A stretch of DNA of 63,957 bases from Ignavibacteriaceae bacterium (GTDB lineage: Bacteria; Bacteroidota; Ignavibacteria; Ignavibacteriales; Ignavibacteriaceae), in NCBI GenBank assembly GCA_013388525.1, contig JACAFA010000207.1, positions 1-63,957 of the forward strand, written 5' to 3'. Numbering within the stretch: position 1 is the first letter of the stretch; every line of letters starts with the position of its first letter. The position numbers were made by a program, and so were the translations under genes. Below, in pieces: positions 27,555 to 37,173 of this stretch. The notes under the pieces were generated by a model. That model ran no database searches. It saw nothing but the letters and a program-made list of their open reading frames with translations, and was not told the DNA's origin.

Positions 27555-30500
27555 TTATTTGAGTAATGATTTTAATCTGTTCAGTCTTCCGAGTTTTCCC
27601 GAAAAAATTATTGTTGTGCCTTTGCCAATTTCAGTTTCCCAGCTGAGCTTTCCTTTTATTTTATTTGCCCTGTTTTCCATGTTCTTTATTCCGTTGCCAA
27701 ACTTAACTTTATTTGAATCAAATCCTTTACCATCATCTTTCAGAATAATTTCAATTATATCATTCTTGTAAGATGCCCCGAGAATAATTCTTTTGCATCC
27801 GCTGTGTTTGATGGCATTGTTGATTGCTTCTTTAAACATAAGCAAAAGATTTTGTTTATATTCCATCGGGAGTTTTATATCATCACTTTTCTCAATATTA
27901 TTAACCTGAAATGAAATTCCAATCGAACCGAAAAACTCGTTGTATGAATCTTTCAGTTTTACAATCAAATCGTACAGCGAATCTCTTTGTGGATTTACAA
28001 CCCAGACAATATCACTCATCGAATCAACCAGATGACGCGCGGTTTCGCTTATTTTTTGCAATTCCTTTTTTACAACTGAACTTGAATCTCCTTCGCTTCT
28101 TTCGGTAACTTCACTGAGTATTGCAATTTCAGTTAAACCCGCACCGATATTATCATGAAGATCTGAAGCAATTTTTAGTTTTAACTTTTCAATTTCAAGC
28201 TGACTTTTTATTCTGACAGTTCCTATGTAGTAAATTAATAACACAATTATAATCACTACAAGAGTAACAAACCACCACGTTTGCCAGAAAGGTGGAGTGA
28301 TGATTATTTTAATTGAAGCCGGTGTTTCATTCCAGATTCCATCCTCGTTGGTTCCTTTAACTAAAAATGTAAATTCACCTGCTGGAAGATTTGTGTAAGT
28401 TGCGATTCTTCTTAAACCATCAGTGGTTATCCACGAATCCTGAACACCTTGTAGAATGTAACTGTATTTGTTTTGCTTGGGAATTGAAAAATCGAGTGCA
28501 GAGAATTCAATTGTAATAAAATTCTGGTTGTATGATAAAATTAATTCATCCGGCTCGCCTTTAACTCTGATATCCATCACTTTTATACTGCTGATTACAA
28601 CAGGCGGAACATATTGATTAATTTTTACGCTGTCCGGATTAAAGAAATTAAATCCATTGATTCCACCAAAGTATATTATCCCATCCTTATCCTTAAAGTA
28701 AGCGCCTCCGCTGAATTCCATACTCTGAACTCCATCATCAATTCCAAACTGCGTAAATCTGTTTTTATCAGTATCAAAAAGAAAAATACCGGCATCAGTG
28801 CTAAGCCATAAATTATTTTTATTGTCTTCGAGTATACCGTAAACCACTGCACTATTTAATCCCTGAGCGAGGGAAAAATTTTGAACTGACATCGTAACAA
28901 TGTCTAATTTATTCAATCCACTGCCTGAAGTTCCAATCCATATAGAATTATCCGAAGCTTCCATAAGCGAGAGAACTTTAACGTTTAGTGCTTCTCTGGA
29001 TTTTTGAGTTGCCGGAAAAATGACTTCAAACTTTTCTGTTTCTTCATAAAACCTGTTCAACCCGCCGCCATAGGTTCCTACCCAAAAATTATTTTTGCTG
29101 TCCTTAAGAATTGAATAAACACGGTCATCAGAAAGCGAATGAGGATCTGAGGAATTATGTTTATAAACTTTAAACTCAGGAACTCCTGAAGAATTATTAT
29201 CAAATGAAAGTTTATTCAGCCCGCCTCCGAAAGTTGCAACCCAGATTGTTCTCTCTGATTCAACATAAATATCGAGCACCTGATTAGCTGATAAAGAGTT
29301 TGGATTTTCAGGTTCATTTTTAAATACATCTATCTTTTGTCCGGATTTATCAATTCTGTTCAGTCCTCCGTTATAAGTTCCAATCCAGATATTACCAAAC
29401 TCATCTTCATTGATTGATCTGATATGATTATCACTGATACTATTTATTTGCCCGGGCAGTTTCTTAAAGATTCTGGTTTGATTTGAATTGAAGTTAAAAA
29501 CATTCACTCCGCCTCTGTATGTTCCAACCCAGAGATTATTCTTACTGTCTTTGAACAAAGACCAAACTATGTCATCATTTAACTTCAGGTTGCCGGGAGA
29601 ATTGCTGTTGATTATTTCAAACTTCAATTTGCTTTTTTGAATTTTTGTTACACCTTTTCCAAGGTGGGAACCAGCCCATAACAAGCCGGATCTGTCAACA
29701 AACAGTGAGAGTATTTCAACATCAGAAAACGGATTTTGCCGGGAAGATAATTTTGAAAAGTTGGTGAATGTTTCAGTAGTTAAATCAAGCCTGTCAATCC
29801 CGCCACCGAAAGTTCCTATCCATAAATATCCGGCAGAATCCTGTTGAATAGCCATCACCGTATTTTCTGAAATACTTCTGCCGGGCTTGTAGTTTTTTTG
29901 AAAGTGTTTAAATCTGGTTTTGTCTGAAGGTAGTGTTTTATTATTTGTATCAAGTTTATTTAAACCGCCGTAAAAAGTTCCGATCCAGATGTTGCCAGCA
30001 TTATCTTCGAATAAGCTGATAGTTTTATCATCACTGATTGAAAATTTATTGTTTTCACTCGATCTGTATCGCAAAAACCTGGTTGTTTGTGAATTACTTT
30101 TATTATTCCCATTAGAATTTTCTTTAGCCAGTTTATTTAAACCACCGCCAAATGTCGCAATCCATAAATCATCATTACTATCCAGTATTAAATCTGTTAC
30201 TCTGTTTGAACTTAAGCTGAAAATATTGTCAGGATCGCTGTAATGGTGAATTCCTTTATTTGTCTTTCTATCGAACTTAATCAATCCATTTCCCCAGGTT
30301 CCAAACCACAAGTAGCCCTCATCATCTTCGGCGATTGCAGTAATGGTATTTATTTGATTTCTGGAAAAAGCAAGCGGATAATCGTAGAAATCTTTTTCAG
30401 AATTATTGATGGTAGAAAAAAAGTCATTCACAAAATATCTTTTGAATACTTCTGTTTTCCTGTCAAAACAATTTAAGTAACCATTAACAGTGCCTATCCA

Positions 30501-30788
30501 GATAAAGCCATCACTATCTTCATAAAGTGCAGAAATAAAATTGTCTGAGATAGATGAAGCGTCTGAAGGATCATTTACATATACTCTGAATTCATAGCCA
30601 TCGTAACGGTTTAAGCCATCAATTGTTCCTAGCCATAAATATCCGTCCTCATCTTGTATCATTGAGAAGATTGTGCTTTGAGAAAGTCCATCAGCATCGG
30701 TAAGTTGCCGGAAAATATATTCTTCAGTCTGGGAAAATAATGGCGAAAGTAGAAGGAGAGAGAACAGTATAATTTTTAATGATTTCAT
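27555..30788 (-). CDS. Two-component propeller sensor histidine kinase
   Basis: A 1077-aa hybrid-type sensor. Signal peptide, then 14 propeller repeats of form LWIGTxxGGLN (two seven-bladed propellers expected), a Y_Y_Y immunoglobulin-like domain (about 700-785), one membrane helix (WWFVTLVVIIIVLLIYY), HisKA_3 with the phospho-His in ASDLHDNIGAGLTEIA, and a HATPase with NNAIKHSG and GKGFDSNKVKFGNG. In Bacteroides such periplasmic propellers sense oligosaccharides in hybrid systems; here kinase and regulator are separate genes. The ligand is unknown. Confidence 0.92.
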   Translation of the reverse strand: MKSLKIILFSLLLLSPLFSQTEEYIFRQLTDADGLSQSTIFSMIQDEDGYLWLGTIDGLNRYDGYEFRVYVNDPSDASSISDNFISALYEDSDGFIWIGTVNGYLNCFDRKTEVFKRYFVNDFFSTINNSEKDFYDYPLAFSRNQINTITAIAEDDEGYLWFGTWGNGLIKFDRKTNKGIHHYSDPDNIFSLSSNRVTDLILDSNDDLWIATFGGGLNKLAKENSNGNNKSNSQTTRFLRYRSSENNKFSISDDKTISLFEDNAGNIWIGTFYGGLNKLDTNNKTLPSDKTRFKHFQKNYKPGRSISENTVMAIQQDSAGYLWIGTFGGGIDRLDLTTETFTNFSKLSSRQNPFSDVEILSLFVDRSGLLWAGSHLGKGVTKIQKSKLKFEIINSNSPGNLKLNDDIVWSLFKDSKNNLWVGTYRGGVNVFNFNSNQTRIFKKLPGQINSISDNHIRSINEDEFGNIWIGTYNGGLNRIDKSGQKIDVFKNEPENPNSLSANQVLDIYVESERTIWVATFGGGLNKLSFDNNSSGVPEFKVYKHNSSDPHSLSDDRVYSILKDSKNNFWVGTYGGGLNRFYEETEKFEVIFPATQKSREALNVKVLSLMEASDNSIWIGTSGSGLNKLDIVTMSVQNFSLAQGLNSAVVYGILEDNKNNLWLSTDAGIFLFDTDKNRFTQFGIDDGVQSMEFSGGAYFKDKDGIIYFGGINGFNFFNPDSVKINQYVPPVVISSIKVMDIRVKGEPDELILSYNQNFITIEFSALDFSIPKQNKYSYILQGVQDSWITTDGLRRIATYTNLPAGEFTFLVKGTNEDGIWNETPASIKIIITPPFWQTWWFVTLVVIIIVLLIYYIGTVRIKSQLEIEKLKLKIASDLHDNIGAGLTEIAILSEVTERSEGDSSSVVKKELQKISETARHLVDSMSDIVWVVNPQRDSLYDLIVKLKDSYNEFFGSIGISFQVNNIEKSDDIKLPMEYKQNLLLMFKEAINNAIKHSGCKRIILGASYKNDIIEIILKDDGKGFDSNKVKFGNGIKNMENRANKIKGKLSWETEIGKGTTIIFSGKLGRLNRLKSLLK

Positions 30789-30912
30789 TTGACTAAAAAC
30801 AGCTTCGTCTGTATTTCAATAATACGAAATATAGTAAATTGAATCGTCATTTTAATTATAATTAAATTGTCAGAAGAAAGATAATCAGTTTGAACTTTTA
30901 ACAACAGGATTT

Positions 30913-31959
30913 ATGAAAAAGAATTTTTCAATAGATACGATTAAAAGATTTTATTCACTGAAATCTCACAAGATTTATTCTTTGCCGATTGTGATACTTA
31001 TGCCTCACAGCCGATGTAATTGTCGTTGTGTTATGTGCGATATCTGGAAAGGAAATAATAATGTTAAGCAGCTTGAAGAATCTGATATTGTGAAGATGCT
31101 GGATTCATTTCGGGAATTAAATACAAGAGAAGTCGTGATGTCAGGCGGAGAAGCTCTGATGCATCCAAACTTTTTCAGACTTTGTGAAATTATTAAATCA
31201 AAAAAAATTAAAATCACGCTACTTTCAACAGGACTGCTCTTAAAGAAATATGCTTCCGAAATTATTGCAAAGACAAATGAAGTGATTGTTTCACTGGATG
31301 GTTCAAAAGAGGTCCACGATAAAATCAGGAATATTCCAAATGCATTTGATAAACTCAAAGAAGGTGTGCAGGAATTAAAAAAACTAAATCCGAAATTCAA
31401 AGTAACAGCGCGCAGTGTAATTCAGAAAGAAAATTTTGAAGATTTGCCAAACATTGTTGAATCTGCCCGTGAAATCGGATTAGACCAGATCAGCTTTTTA
31501 ACTGCAGATGTTTCAACAGATGCATTCAACAGACCTGAATTATGGGGAGAGGAGAAGGTAAGTGAAATAAGATTATCATCAGAAGAATTAAAGAAATTCA
31601 AAGAAGTTATTGAAATACTTATTCATACTCATTCTGCAGATTTCCAAAACAGGTTTATCGCCGAATCTCCCGAAAGATTTAGAAGATTTTATGAATACTA
31701 TGCTGCATTCCAGGGATTAAATCAATTTCCATCTGTTCGCTGCAATGCACCATGGGTTTCAGCAGTAATTGAAGCAGACGGAAGTGTTCGTCCTTGTTTC
31801 TTTCACGAGGTAATTGGCGATATCAGAAAAGCATCTTTAGCGGATATAATTAATTCTGAAAAATCAATTTCTTTTAGAAAGAATCTTGATGTTAGTACAA
31901 ACTCTGTCTGTGAGAAATGTGTTTGTTCGCTTAACCTTTCACCTTTTGCTAAGGTGTGA
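30913..31959 (+). CDS. Radical SAM protein with SPASM-like C-terminus
   Basis: A 348-aa radical SAM enzyme. The [4Fe-4S]-SAM motif is CNCRCVMC (Cys-x3-Cys-x2-Cys) near residue 36; MSGGEAL follows as the SAM-binding strand. The last 80 residues include RCNAPW...GSVRPCFF and a CEKCVC cluster, a short SPASM-type region for additional clusters. Members of this family modify peptides or cofactors. It is transcribed alone and divergent from the propeller kinase, and convergent with the methyltransferase/B12-radical SAM pair. Substrate unknown. Confidence 0.85.
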   Translation: MKKNFSIDTIKRFYSLKSHKIYSLPIVILMPHSRCNCRCVMCDIWKGNNNVKQLEESDIVKMLDSFRELNTREVVMSGGEALMHPNFFRLCEIIKSKKIKITLLSTGLLLKKYASEIIAKTNEVIVSLDGSKEVHDKIRNIPNAFDKLKEGVQELKKLNPKFKVTARSVIQKENFEDLPNIVESAREIGLDQISFLTADVSTDAFNRPELWGEEKVSEIRLSSEELKKFKEVIEILIHTHSADFQNRFIAESPERFRRFYEYYAAFQGLNQFPSVRCNAPWVSAVIEADGSVRPCFFHEVIGDIRKASLADIINSEKSISFRKNLDVSTNSVCEKCVCSLNLSPFAKV

Positions 31960-31983
31960 GTTAAATTTTTTACCTGTGAAAAT

Positions 31984-32667
31984 TTATTGCTCTGTGCTTT
32001 TAATATTGTAGATGAAATGATTTTCCCCCCAGGTTTTTTTATTGAACACTTCATTCATGGAAAATTTATATTCACCGGCGATTGACTTTATCATTTCAAG
32101 ATCTGCTTCATCTGACAAAACCATAATTACATTAGTATTTTCATAAACATTGTTTGCAAGCTGCGAAAATAATTTCCTGAAATATTGAAAATCATCGCCG
32201 CCGAACCAGGCAAACTCTTTTTCACTCGAAGGAGTTTTTTTGTAATAGGGAGGATTAATAATAATATAGTCATACCTTCGATGAGAAATGTCATCAAAAA
32301 GATCTGAATGAACGACTTCAACATTTGCATCGGTCATCTTTACATTTTTCTCAATGTTGTAAACTGCTGTTAAGCTTATATCGGATGCGGTAACATATCC
32401 GCCGCGTCTTGATACGAAAATTGAAATCAGTCCTGTACCTGCACCCAGTTCAAGAACATATTTTTTATGTAAATCAATTTGCTCAAGATATTTCAGCAGA
32501 AGCTTTGTGCTGAAAAAAAATCCCGGATGAAAAACTCCCGGAAAAACTTTTACAGTAATGCCTTTGTAAGTATAGTCCCGCTCTTTCGATAAATATTTTT
32601 CAGAAGCAGGATAAATGATTCTGAAAGCAATACTCTTTAATAAACTTTTCTTTTTCTGTGTTTTCAT
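31984..32667 (-). CDS. Class I methyltransferase (HemK/RsmC-like)
   Basis: A 227-aa SAM methyltransferase. Motif I is VLELGAGTGLISIFVS, and the NPPY motif (IIINPPYYKK) marks N-methyltransferases that act on an amide or a base amino group. There is a short N-terminal extension, basic and without other domains. Start is an ATG overlapping the upstream B12-radical SAM stop by 4 bp, so the two are translationally coupled. It may act on the product of that enzyme. Confidence 0.82.
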   Translation of the reverse strand: MKTQKKKSLLKSIAFRIIYPASEKYLSKERDYTYKGITVKVFPGVFHPGFFFSTKLLLKYLEQIDLHKKYVLELGAGTGLISIFVSRRGGYVTASDISLTAVYNIEKNVKMTDANVEVVHSDLFDDISHRRYDYIIINPPYYKKTPSSEKEFAWFGGDDFQYFRKLFSQLANNVYENTNVIMVLSDEADLEMIKSIAGEYKFSMNEVFNKKTWGENHFIYNIKSTEQ

Positions 32668-34175
32668 TCTGTGTAAAATCCTTCAACTTCAGGTCTGCGG
32701 TATTTCAGCCAGAACTTTTGAAGAGCTTTTAATTCGTACGGAAAATTGTAGAATCCGGTCCTGTACCTGAATGACGAAATAAACCGCATAATACTCTTTT
32801 GAAAAGAAGTTAATTTAAAATCAGATACAGTTGGGTATTGAGCATTTATCACAGTTTCAAAATTCAGAATTTTGTTAACCATTTCCGGTGTCAACCAGGG
32901 CGTTAATGGATTTTTCCTCAAGTCAAAATTTGCCCATTGCGGATCGAGCCAGTCGTCAAGTTTTTCTGGAAATCTGAAACCGGTTTTAACTACTTCGTTG
33001 TAAAGTTCTGATCCTTCTGTCGGAACCGGACTATATACATAAATAATAATTTCAGTATCAGGATTAATTTCTTTTATCTGTTTGATGAACTGAATATCCT
33101 CATCAATCTGTTGCATAACTTTCTCGGGAGTTTCCGCGGGAAGACCAAGCACGAAAGAATATTCAGGAATGATGCCAAACTTCTTCATTCTTTCAGCAAA
33201 CTTTTTTATTTGTTCTCCGGATTGCGTTCCGCCTTTATCCATTTGTTTCAGAATTGCATCGTTACCTGTTTCAGCGCCAAAGAAAATCATTCTGCAGCCA
33301 GCTTCCCGCATCAATGCAAGTGATTCGTCAGAGTATTTATGAATCGTATCTATTCTCCCTTCACCCCACCAGACGATATTTTCTTTCTTAATCAGTTTTG
33401 AAAATTCTACTGTTCTATTTTCAGAAACAAAAAAATTATTGTCGTGGAATTCAACTGCATTTGCCCCGTATTCATCTTTTAAATATTTGACATCTTTATA
33501 AATCAAGGGTGCTGATTTTCCTTTCCATCTTGCTTCATATATCGGAACAACAGCACAGAATGAACAAGTAAAAGGACATCCTACACTTGAATGATACGCA
33601 GCAGTTTTTGTCCCCAGAAATGTTTTACCGAGGTAGTTTCTAATCGGATAAAATTTGTTCAGTTTTTCGTACGGAAGAGGAGGAAGTAAATCCTGATCGA
33701 GCAAATCAGCTTTCGGCGTTTTGATGAACTCACCGTTTCTTTTGAAGATAAGATTTTTTATTAAAGACGGATCAGAATTTCGTTCTAATGAATCAATCAA
33801 TTGAGGGAAAGCTTCATCACCCGGACCGTTGATCACGTAATCAACGTAACCTGAATTTAGTACCGCTTTATACTGATTAGCAGGGAAGTATCCTCCCCAG
33901 ATATTTATCACCTGAGGAAATTCTTCTCTTACTTTTTTTGTGAAAGGAATAGCCTGTTTAGGTTGTAAACCTGGCATAACTGTGCAGCCGAAATATTTAA
34001 ACTCTCCGGAACTCAAATAACTTTTTATTTTCTGCAATGGATCTTTTTCAAGGTTCCCGTCAACAAAAACATAATCATACCTTCCTTCGATTGATGCACC
34101 GACCTGCAGAATGGAATTCGGAATTCTGTGTTTTGAATTAGCGCTTCTTGGATTGAATAGTATAACTTTACTCAT
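32664..34175 (-). CDS. B12-binding-domain radical SAM protein
   Basis: A 503-aa protein. N-terminal Rossmann-like cobalamin-binding-type domain (about 1-155; no DxHxxG lower-ligand motif is evident), radical SAM core from about 185 with CPFTCSFC, and a C-terminal helical tail ending in an Arg/Tyr-rich patch. This class includes C-methylases and ring-contracting or coupling enzymes. It is translationally coupled to a class I methyltransferase. It is one of three such proteins in the locus; the other two are more alike. Confidence 0.87.
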   Translation of the reverse strand: MSKVILFNPRSANSKHRIPNSILQVGASIEGRYDYVFVDGNLEKDPLQKIKSYLSSGEFKYFGCTVMPGLQPKQAIPFTKKVREEFPQVINIWGGYFPANQYKAVLNSGYVDYVINGPGDEAFPQLIDSLERNSDPSLIKNLIFKRNGEFIKTPKADLLDQDLLPPLPYEKLNKFYPIRNYLGKTFLGTKTAAYHSSVGCPFTCSFCAVVPIYEARWKGKSAPLIYKDVKYLKDEYGANAVEFHDNNFFVSENRTVEFSKLIKKENIVWWGEGRIDTIHKYSDESLALMREAGCRMIFFGAETGNDAILKQMDKGGTQSGEQIKKFAERMKKFGIIPEYSFVLGLPAETPEKVMQQIDEDIQFIKQIKEINPDTEIIIYVYSPVPTEGSELYNEVVKTGFRFPEKLDDWLDPQWANFDLRKNPLTPWLTPEMVNKILNFETVINAQYPTVSDFKLTSFQKSIMRFISSFRYRTGFYNFPYELKALQKFWLKYRRPEVEGFYTE

Positions 34176-34292
34176 TTGAATCCATGAAAGAAAATTTTGA
34201 GTAAGTGTGATTTCATTTTTATTTTGTGCTTCAAATATTAACTGTGTTGTTTAAGATAAAACTCTCTGAGATTTAATAATTATTTTTTCTAT

Positions 34293-35414
34293 ATGAAAGT
34301 TACATTCGTAAATTACTATTATGACAAAGATATATCAATTGAAGAATATTTTGACAAATATCCTGCTGTTCACGGTTGGGCAAAAGCGCTGCGTGATAAA
34401 GGGCTGGATGTAAAGGTTTATCATCGTTTTAGTCAGAATAAAATTTTAGTTAAAGATGATGTTGAATATATTTTAGTGAATGATAAATTTCGAAGTGACT
34501 TGAAATGGTATCAAAATCCCGTTTCATTCCACAATAAAATTTGTGAATACAAGCACGAAATAGTCCATATAAACAGTTTTCGCTACGCTTATCAGTCATC
34601 ACTACTCAAACAAAAAGTTTCTTCAGCAAAGTTTATAATTCAGCATCATGCAGAAAAGCCAGGTCATTGGATTAAACGTTTTATTGTACGGAAATTCTCC
34701 TCTTCAGCAGATGGATTTATTTTTTCTTCAACTGAGTTATATGATGAATGGTTTGAAACCAGAACACTTCCAGCAGGTAAAAAGTTTGCTGAGATAATGG
34801 AAGGCTCATCTGATTTTATTTTCAGAAATCGTGATGAAGTTAGATTTAAGACAGGTTTAACTGGCAAACCTATTTTTCTTTGGGTCGGAAGACTTAATGT
34901 GAACAAAGATCCTGTTACGGTTCTTTCGGGGTTTATAAAAATTCTGAAAGATTTTCCGGAAGCTAAACTGTATATGATTTATTCTGAAGACAATCTTAAA
35001 TCTGAATTATTATCATTTTTAGAAAGTGATGCCGCAATTAAAAATTCTGTAATTTTGCTGGGATTTATTCCATATAAAAAAATCAGTGATTACTATAACA
35101 GTGCAGATTACTTTGTTCTCGGCAGTCATTATGAAGGTTCTGGTTTTAGTCTGGTTGAAGCAATGTCCTGCGGTGTTGTTCCGATTGTTACTGATATACC
35201 TGCTTTCAGAATGATTACAGATAATGGACGAATTGGTGGCTTATGGAAATGCAGCGATGCTGAAGCATTTTATACTAAAGCGAAAGAAATTATTAAAAAA
35301 CCAATAGAAGCAGAATCGAAAAAAACTTTTGATTTTTTCTCTTCCAATCTCAGCTATGCAGCAATAGGGTCAAAAGCAAAAATATTTTATGAAAGTCTGT
35401 TTGCGGGAAATTAA
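34293..35414 (+). CDS. Glycosyltransferase family 4 (GT4)
   Basis: A 373-aa GT-B glycosyltransferase: N-terminal acceptor domain beginning MKVTFVNYYYDKD, linker, and C-terminal donor domain with LWVGRLNVNKDP and HYEGSGFSLVEAMSCGVVPIVT (the E-x7-E-type motif). It should transfer a sugar from a nucleotide sugar to an oligosaccharide or lipid acceptor at the cytoplasmic membrane. It is divergent from the B12-radical SAM gene and convergent with the second GT4. Confidence 0.85.
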   Translation: MKVTFVNYYYDKDISIEEYFDKYPAVHGWAKALRDKGLDVKVYHRFSQNKILVKDDVEYILVNDKFRSDLKWYQNPVSFHNKICEYKHEIVHINSFRYAYQSSLLKQKVSSAKFIIQHHAEKPGHWIKRFIVRKFSSSADGFIFSSTELYDEWFETRTLPAGKKFAEIMEGSSDFIFRNRDEVRFKTGLTGKPIFLWVGRLNVNKDPVTVLSGFIKILKDFPEAKLYMIYSEDNLKSELLSFLESDAAIKNSVILLGFIPYKKISDYYNSADYFVLGSHYEGSGFSLVEAMSCGVVPIVTDIPAFRMITDNGRIGGLWKCSDAEAFYTKAKEIIKKPIEAESKKTFDFFSSNLSYAAIGSKAKIFYESLFAGN

Positions 35415-35432
35415 GTTAATTAAGTGTTCTAA

Positions 35433-36479
35433 TCATTTTATACCGTAAATTTCTGCGTATCGTTCGACTGTTTCCACTAACGGAAAAAGATTGACGGGAG
35501 TAAAGTCCAGTGAAGCTGTAAGCAGCTTTTTGGCAATATGAATAAAGTCTTTTTCATCTTTTTCAACAAACCATTTGGGATTCTCCTGTGCATAACCAAC
35601 ATTATAAGAAATTATGTTCATCCCGTTAACAAGAGCTTCGGCAAAAACATATCCTGAGCCTTCAAAGGTAGAAGGGTGAATAAATATTTTGCTTCTTTGC
35701 ATCAGCTTAAAAATTTCGGTGCGACTTAACAAACCTGTAAACTCAATATTTTCAGAAATTCCCTTTTGCTTCGCCAGAGTTTTTAATTTTTCCAGTTCAG
35801 ACCCAGTTCCCACCAATTTGCATTTTAATTTGGGATGAATGTTCTTTAATTCAGCTAATAATTTAATAAGCAAAGAATAATTTTTTAATGGGATTAAAGA
35901 GCCAGCAGCTAAAATGTCAATATCGCGTTCAGTGTTTGGAAATTTCTGATCATCAATTCCCCAGTGAATTATCTCATCAACCTTTCTGCTTGTTAATTGC
36001 AGAAATTGATCGGATTGATTTTTCGATAAAGCTATAAATTTAACTCCTTCATTTTTGGAATATCTCAAATACTTGTTATCAGCTTTAACATCCTGTCCCA
36101 TAAGTGTGCAAATATGCTTGCAATTAAATTCTTTCGAAAGCACATTTCCAATCATTGCACACTCACCAAGCCATAATGAATGAATGACATCAATCGGTTT
36201 GTCTTTGTTAAGATTTCTGGCTGTCCTGATTGCACGCATCCAGACAAATGGTTTTTGGAAAATATTGTTTTTGCCTGCCATCGGAAAAATATTAATGTTG
36301 TTCCAAAGGTATGGCTTGTTGTGATAAGGGTATTGGAACGAAATAACAGAAATCATGACAGAAGTATATAAAGAATTAAACTTTAGAAGAAATTCTTGTA
36401 ATGGAGGAATACAATTAAAATCATCATCATTTTTTGGAAATCCGGGAGTGAGAAAAAGAATATGCTTCGCTGAATTCAT
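35433..36479 (-). CDS. Glycosyltransferase family 4 (GT4), second copy
   Basis: A 348-aa GT-B enzyme with LFLTPGFPKN at the N-terminus and a donor domain with AAGSLIPLKNYSLLI and STFEGSGYVFAEALVNGMNIISYN. It converges on the first GT4 with 18 bp between the stop codons. Different acceptor or donor from its neighbour is likely, because the N-terminal halves are not similar. Donor sugar unknown. Confidence 0.84.
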   Translation of the reverse strand: MNSAKHILFLTPGFPKNDDDFNCIPPLQEFLLKFNSLYTSVMISVISFQYPYHNKPYLWNNINIFPMAGKNNIFQKPFVWMRAIRTARNLNKDKPIDVIHSLWLGECAMIGNVLSKEFNCKHICTLMGQDVKADNKYLRYSKNEGVKFIALSKNQSDQFLQLTSRKVDEIIHWGIDDQKFPNTERDIDILAAGSLIPLKNYSLLIKLLAELKNIHPKLKCKLVGTGSELEKLKTLAKQKGISENIEFTGLLSRTEIFKLMQRSKIFIHPSTFEGSGYVFAEALVNGMNIISYNVGYAQENPKWFVEKDEKDFIHIAKKLLTASLDFTPVNLFPLVETVERYAEIYGIK

Positions 36480-36559
36480 CTGATAATTTTAATCCACGGA
36501 AGTGGTAAATCGTTTGTTAAGAACAATATTTTGATTTTATTCTTTATCGAATATTGTTA

Positions 36560-37000
36560 CTAAAGCTTAAAAGGATTAACGATTCTAAGTTTTTCTTCAA
36601 TTAAAAAATTGTGTTGCATATCTTCAGAATACAGAATGTTACATCTTGCTTCAAGAGCCGAAGATATTATCAAAGAGTCCCAGTGAGATAATTTATACTT
36701 TTTACTTATCTCCACAGCCTTTAAAGTTGTATTCAGACTAATGCTGGAAATAATGAACATCTCATCCAGGATTTCAATAATTTCTTTCAAACGGGCAAAT
36801 GAAATCGGTTGGTCTATCTTTCTTGTTGTTACATTGATGAATTCATTTATTACCTGAACGCTGAGGAAAATTTGAGAGGATATGAAATGTTCTGAAATAA
36901 CTTTTTTTATTACATCTTGTTTTTGTTTATCGGATTTATCGAATAAATAGATAAGTATATTAGTATCGAAGAATACTTTATCGATCATATAATTCGTCAC
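36560..37000 (-). CDS. PIN-domain toxin (VapC-like)
   Basis: A 146-aa PIN-domain ribonuclease. Acidic catalytic residues sit in FFDTNILIYLF (Asp), FINVTTRK (Glu-like position upstream) and LSHWDSLIISSA (Asp). Start is GTG at 37000 or, better, the ATG at 36988 (MIDKVFFDTN). The gene overlaps the end of a 52-residue small gene on the same strand, which is the expected antitoxin position. VapC enzymes cleave tRNA or rRNA when free of antitoxin. Confidence 0.83.
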   Translation of the reverse strand: MTNYMIDKVFFDTNILIYLFDKSDKQKQDVIKKVISEHFISSQIFLSVQVINEFINVTTRKIDQPISFARLKEIIEILDEMFIISSISLNTTLKAVEISKKYKLSHWDSLIISSALEARCNILYSEDMQHNFLIEEKLRIVNPFKL

Positions 37001-37136
37001 GTAAAGAATATTGCTTCTTGCCCATCTTCCAACTCAGTTCGTCTATCTTATCTAAAACGATTCTTTTATTAATTGCTGAAAGATTTCTTTTACCCTTTTT
37101 CTTTTTTACTCTATTTCCTGTTTTCGATTTATCCAT
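36978..37136 (-). CDS. Short antitoxin-like protein upstream of VapC
   Basis: A 52-aa ORF from the ATG at 37136 to TAA at 36978. The first 17 residues are strongly basic (KSKTGNRVKKKKGKR), then IVLDKIDELSWKMGKKQY and an acidic end (RDELYD). Its stop overlaps the toxin gene start, as in vapBC operons where VapB is made first. The size is shorter than most VapB proteins and no ribbon-helix-helix is obvious, so the call rests on position and reading-frame overlap. Confidence 0.6.
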   Translation of the reverse strand: MDKSKTGNRVKKKKGKRNLSAINKRIVLDKIDELSWKMGKKQYSLRDELYDR

Positions 37137-37173
37137 ATTATACTTCTATATTTTAAATGAAAAATAATAATCC

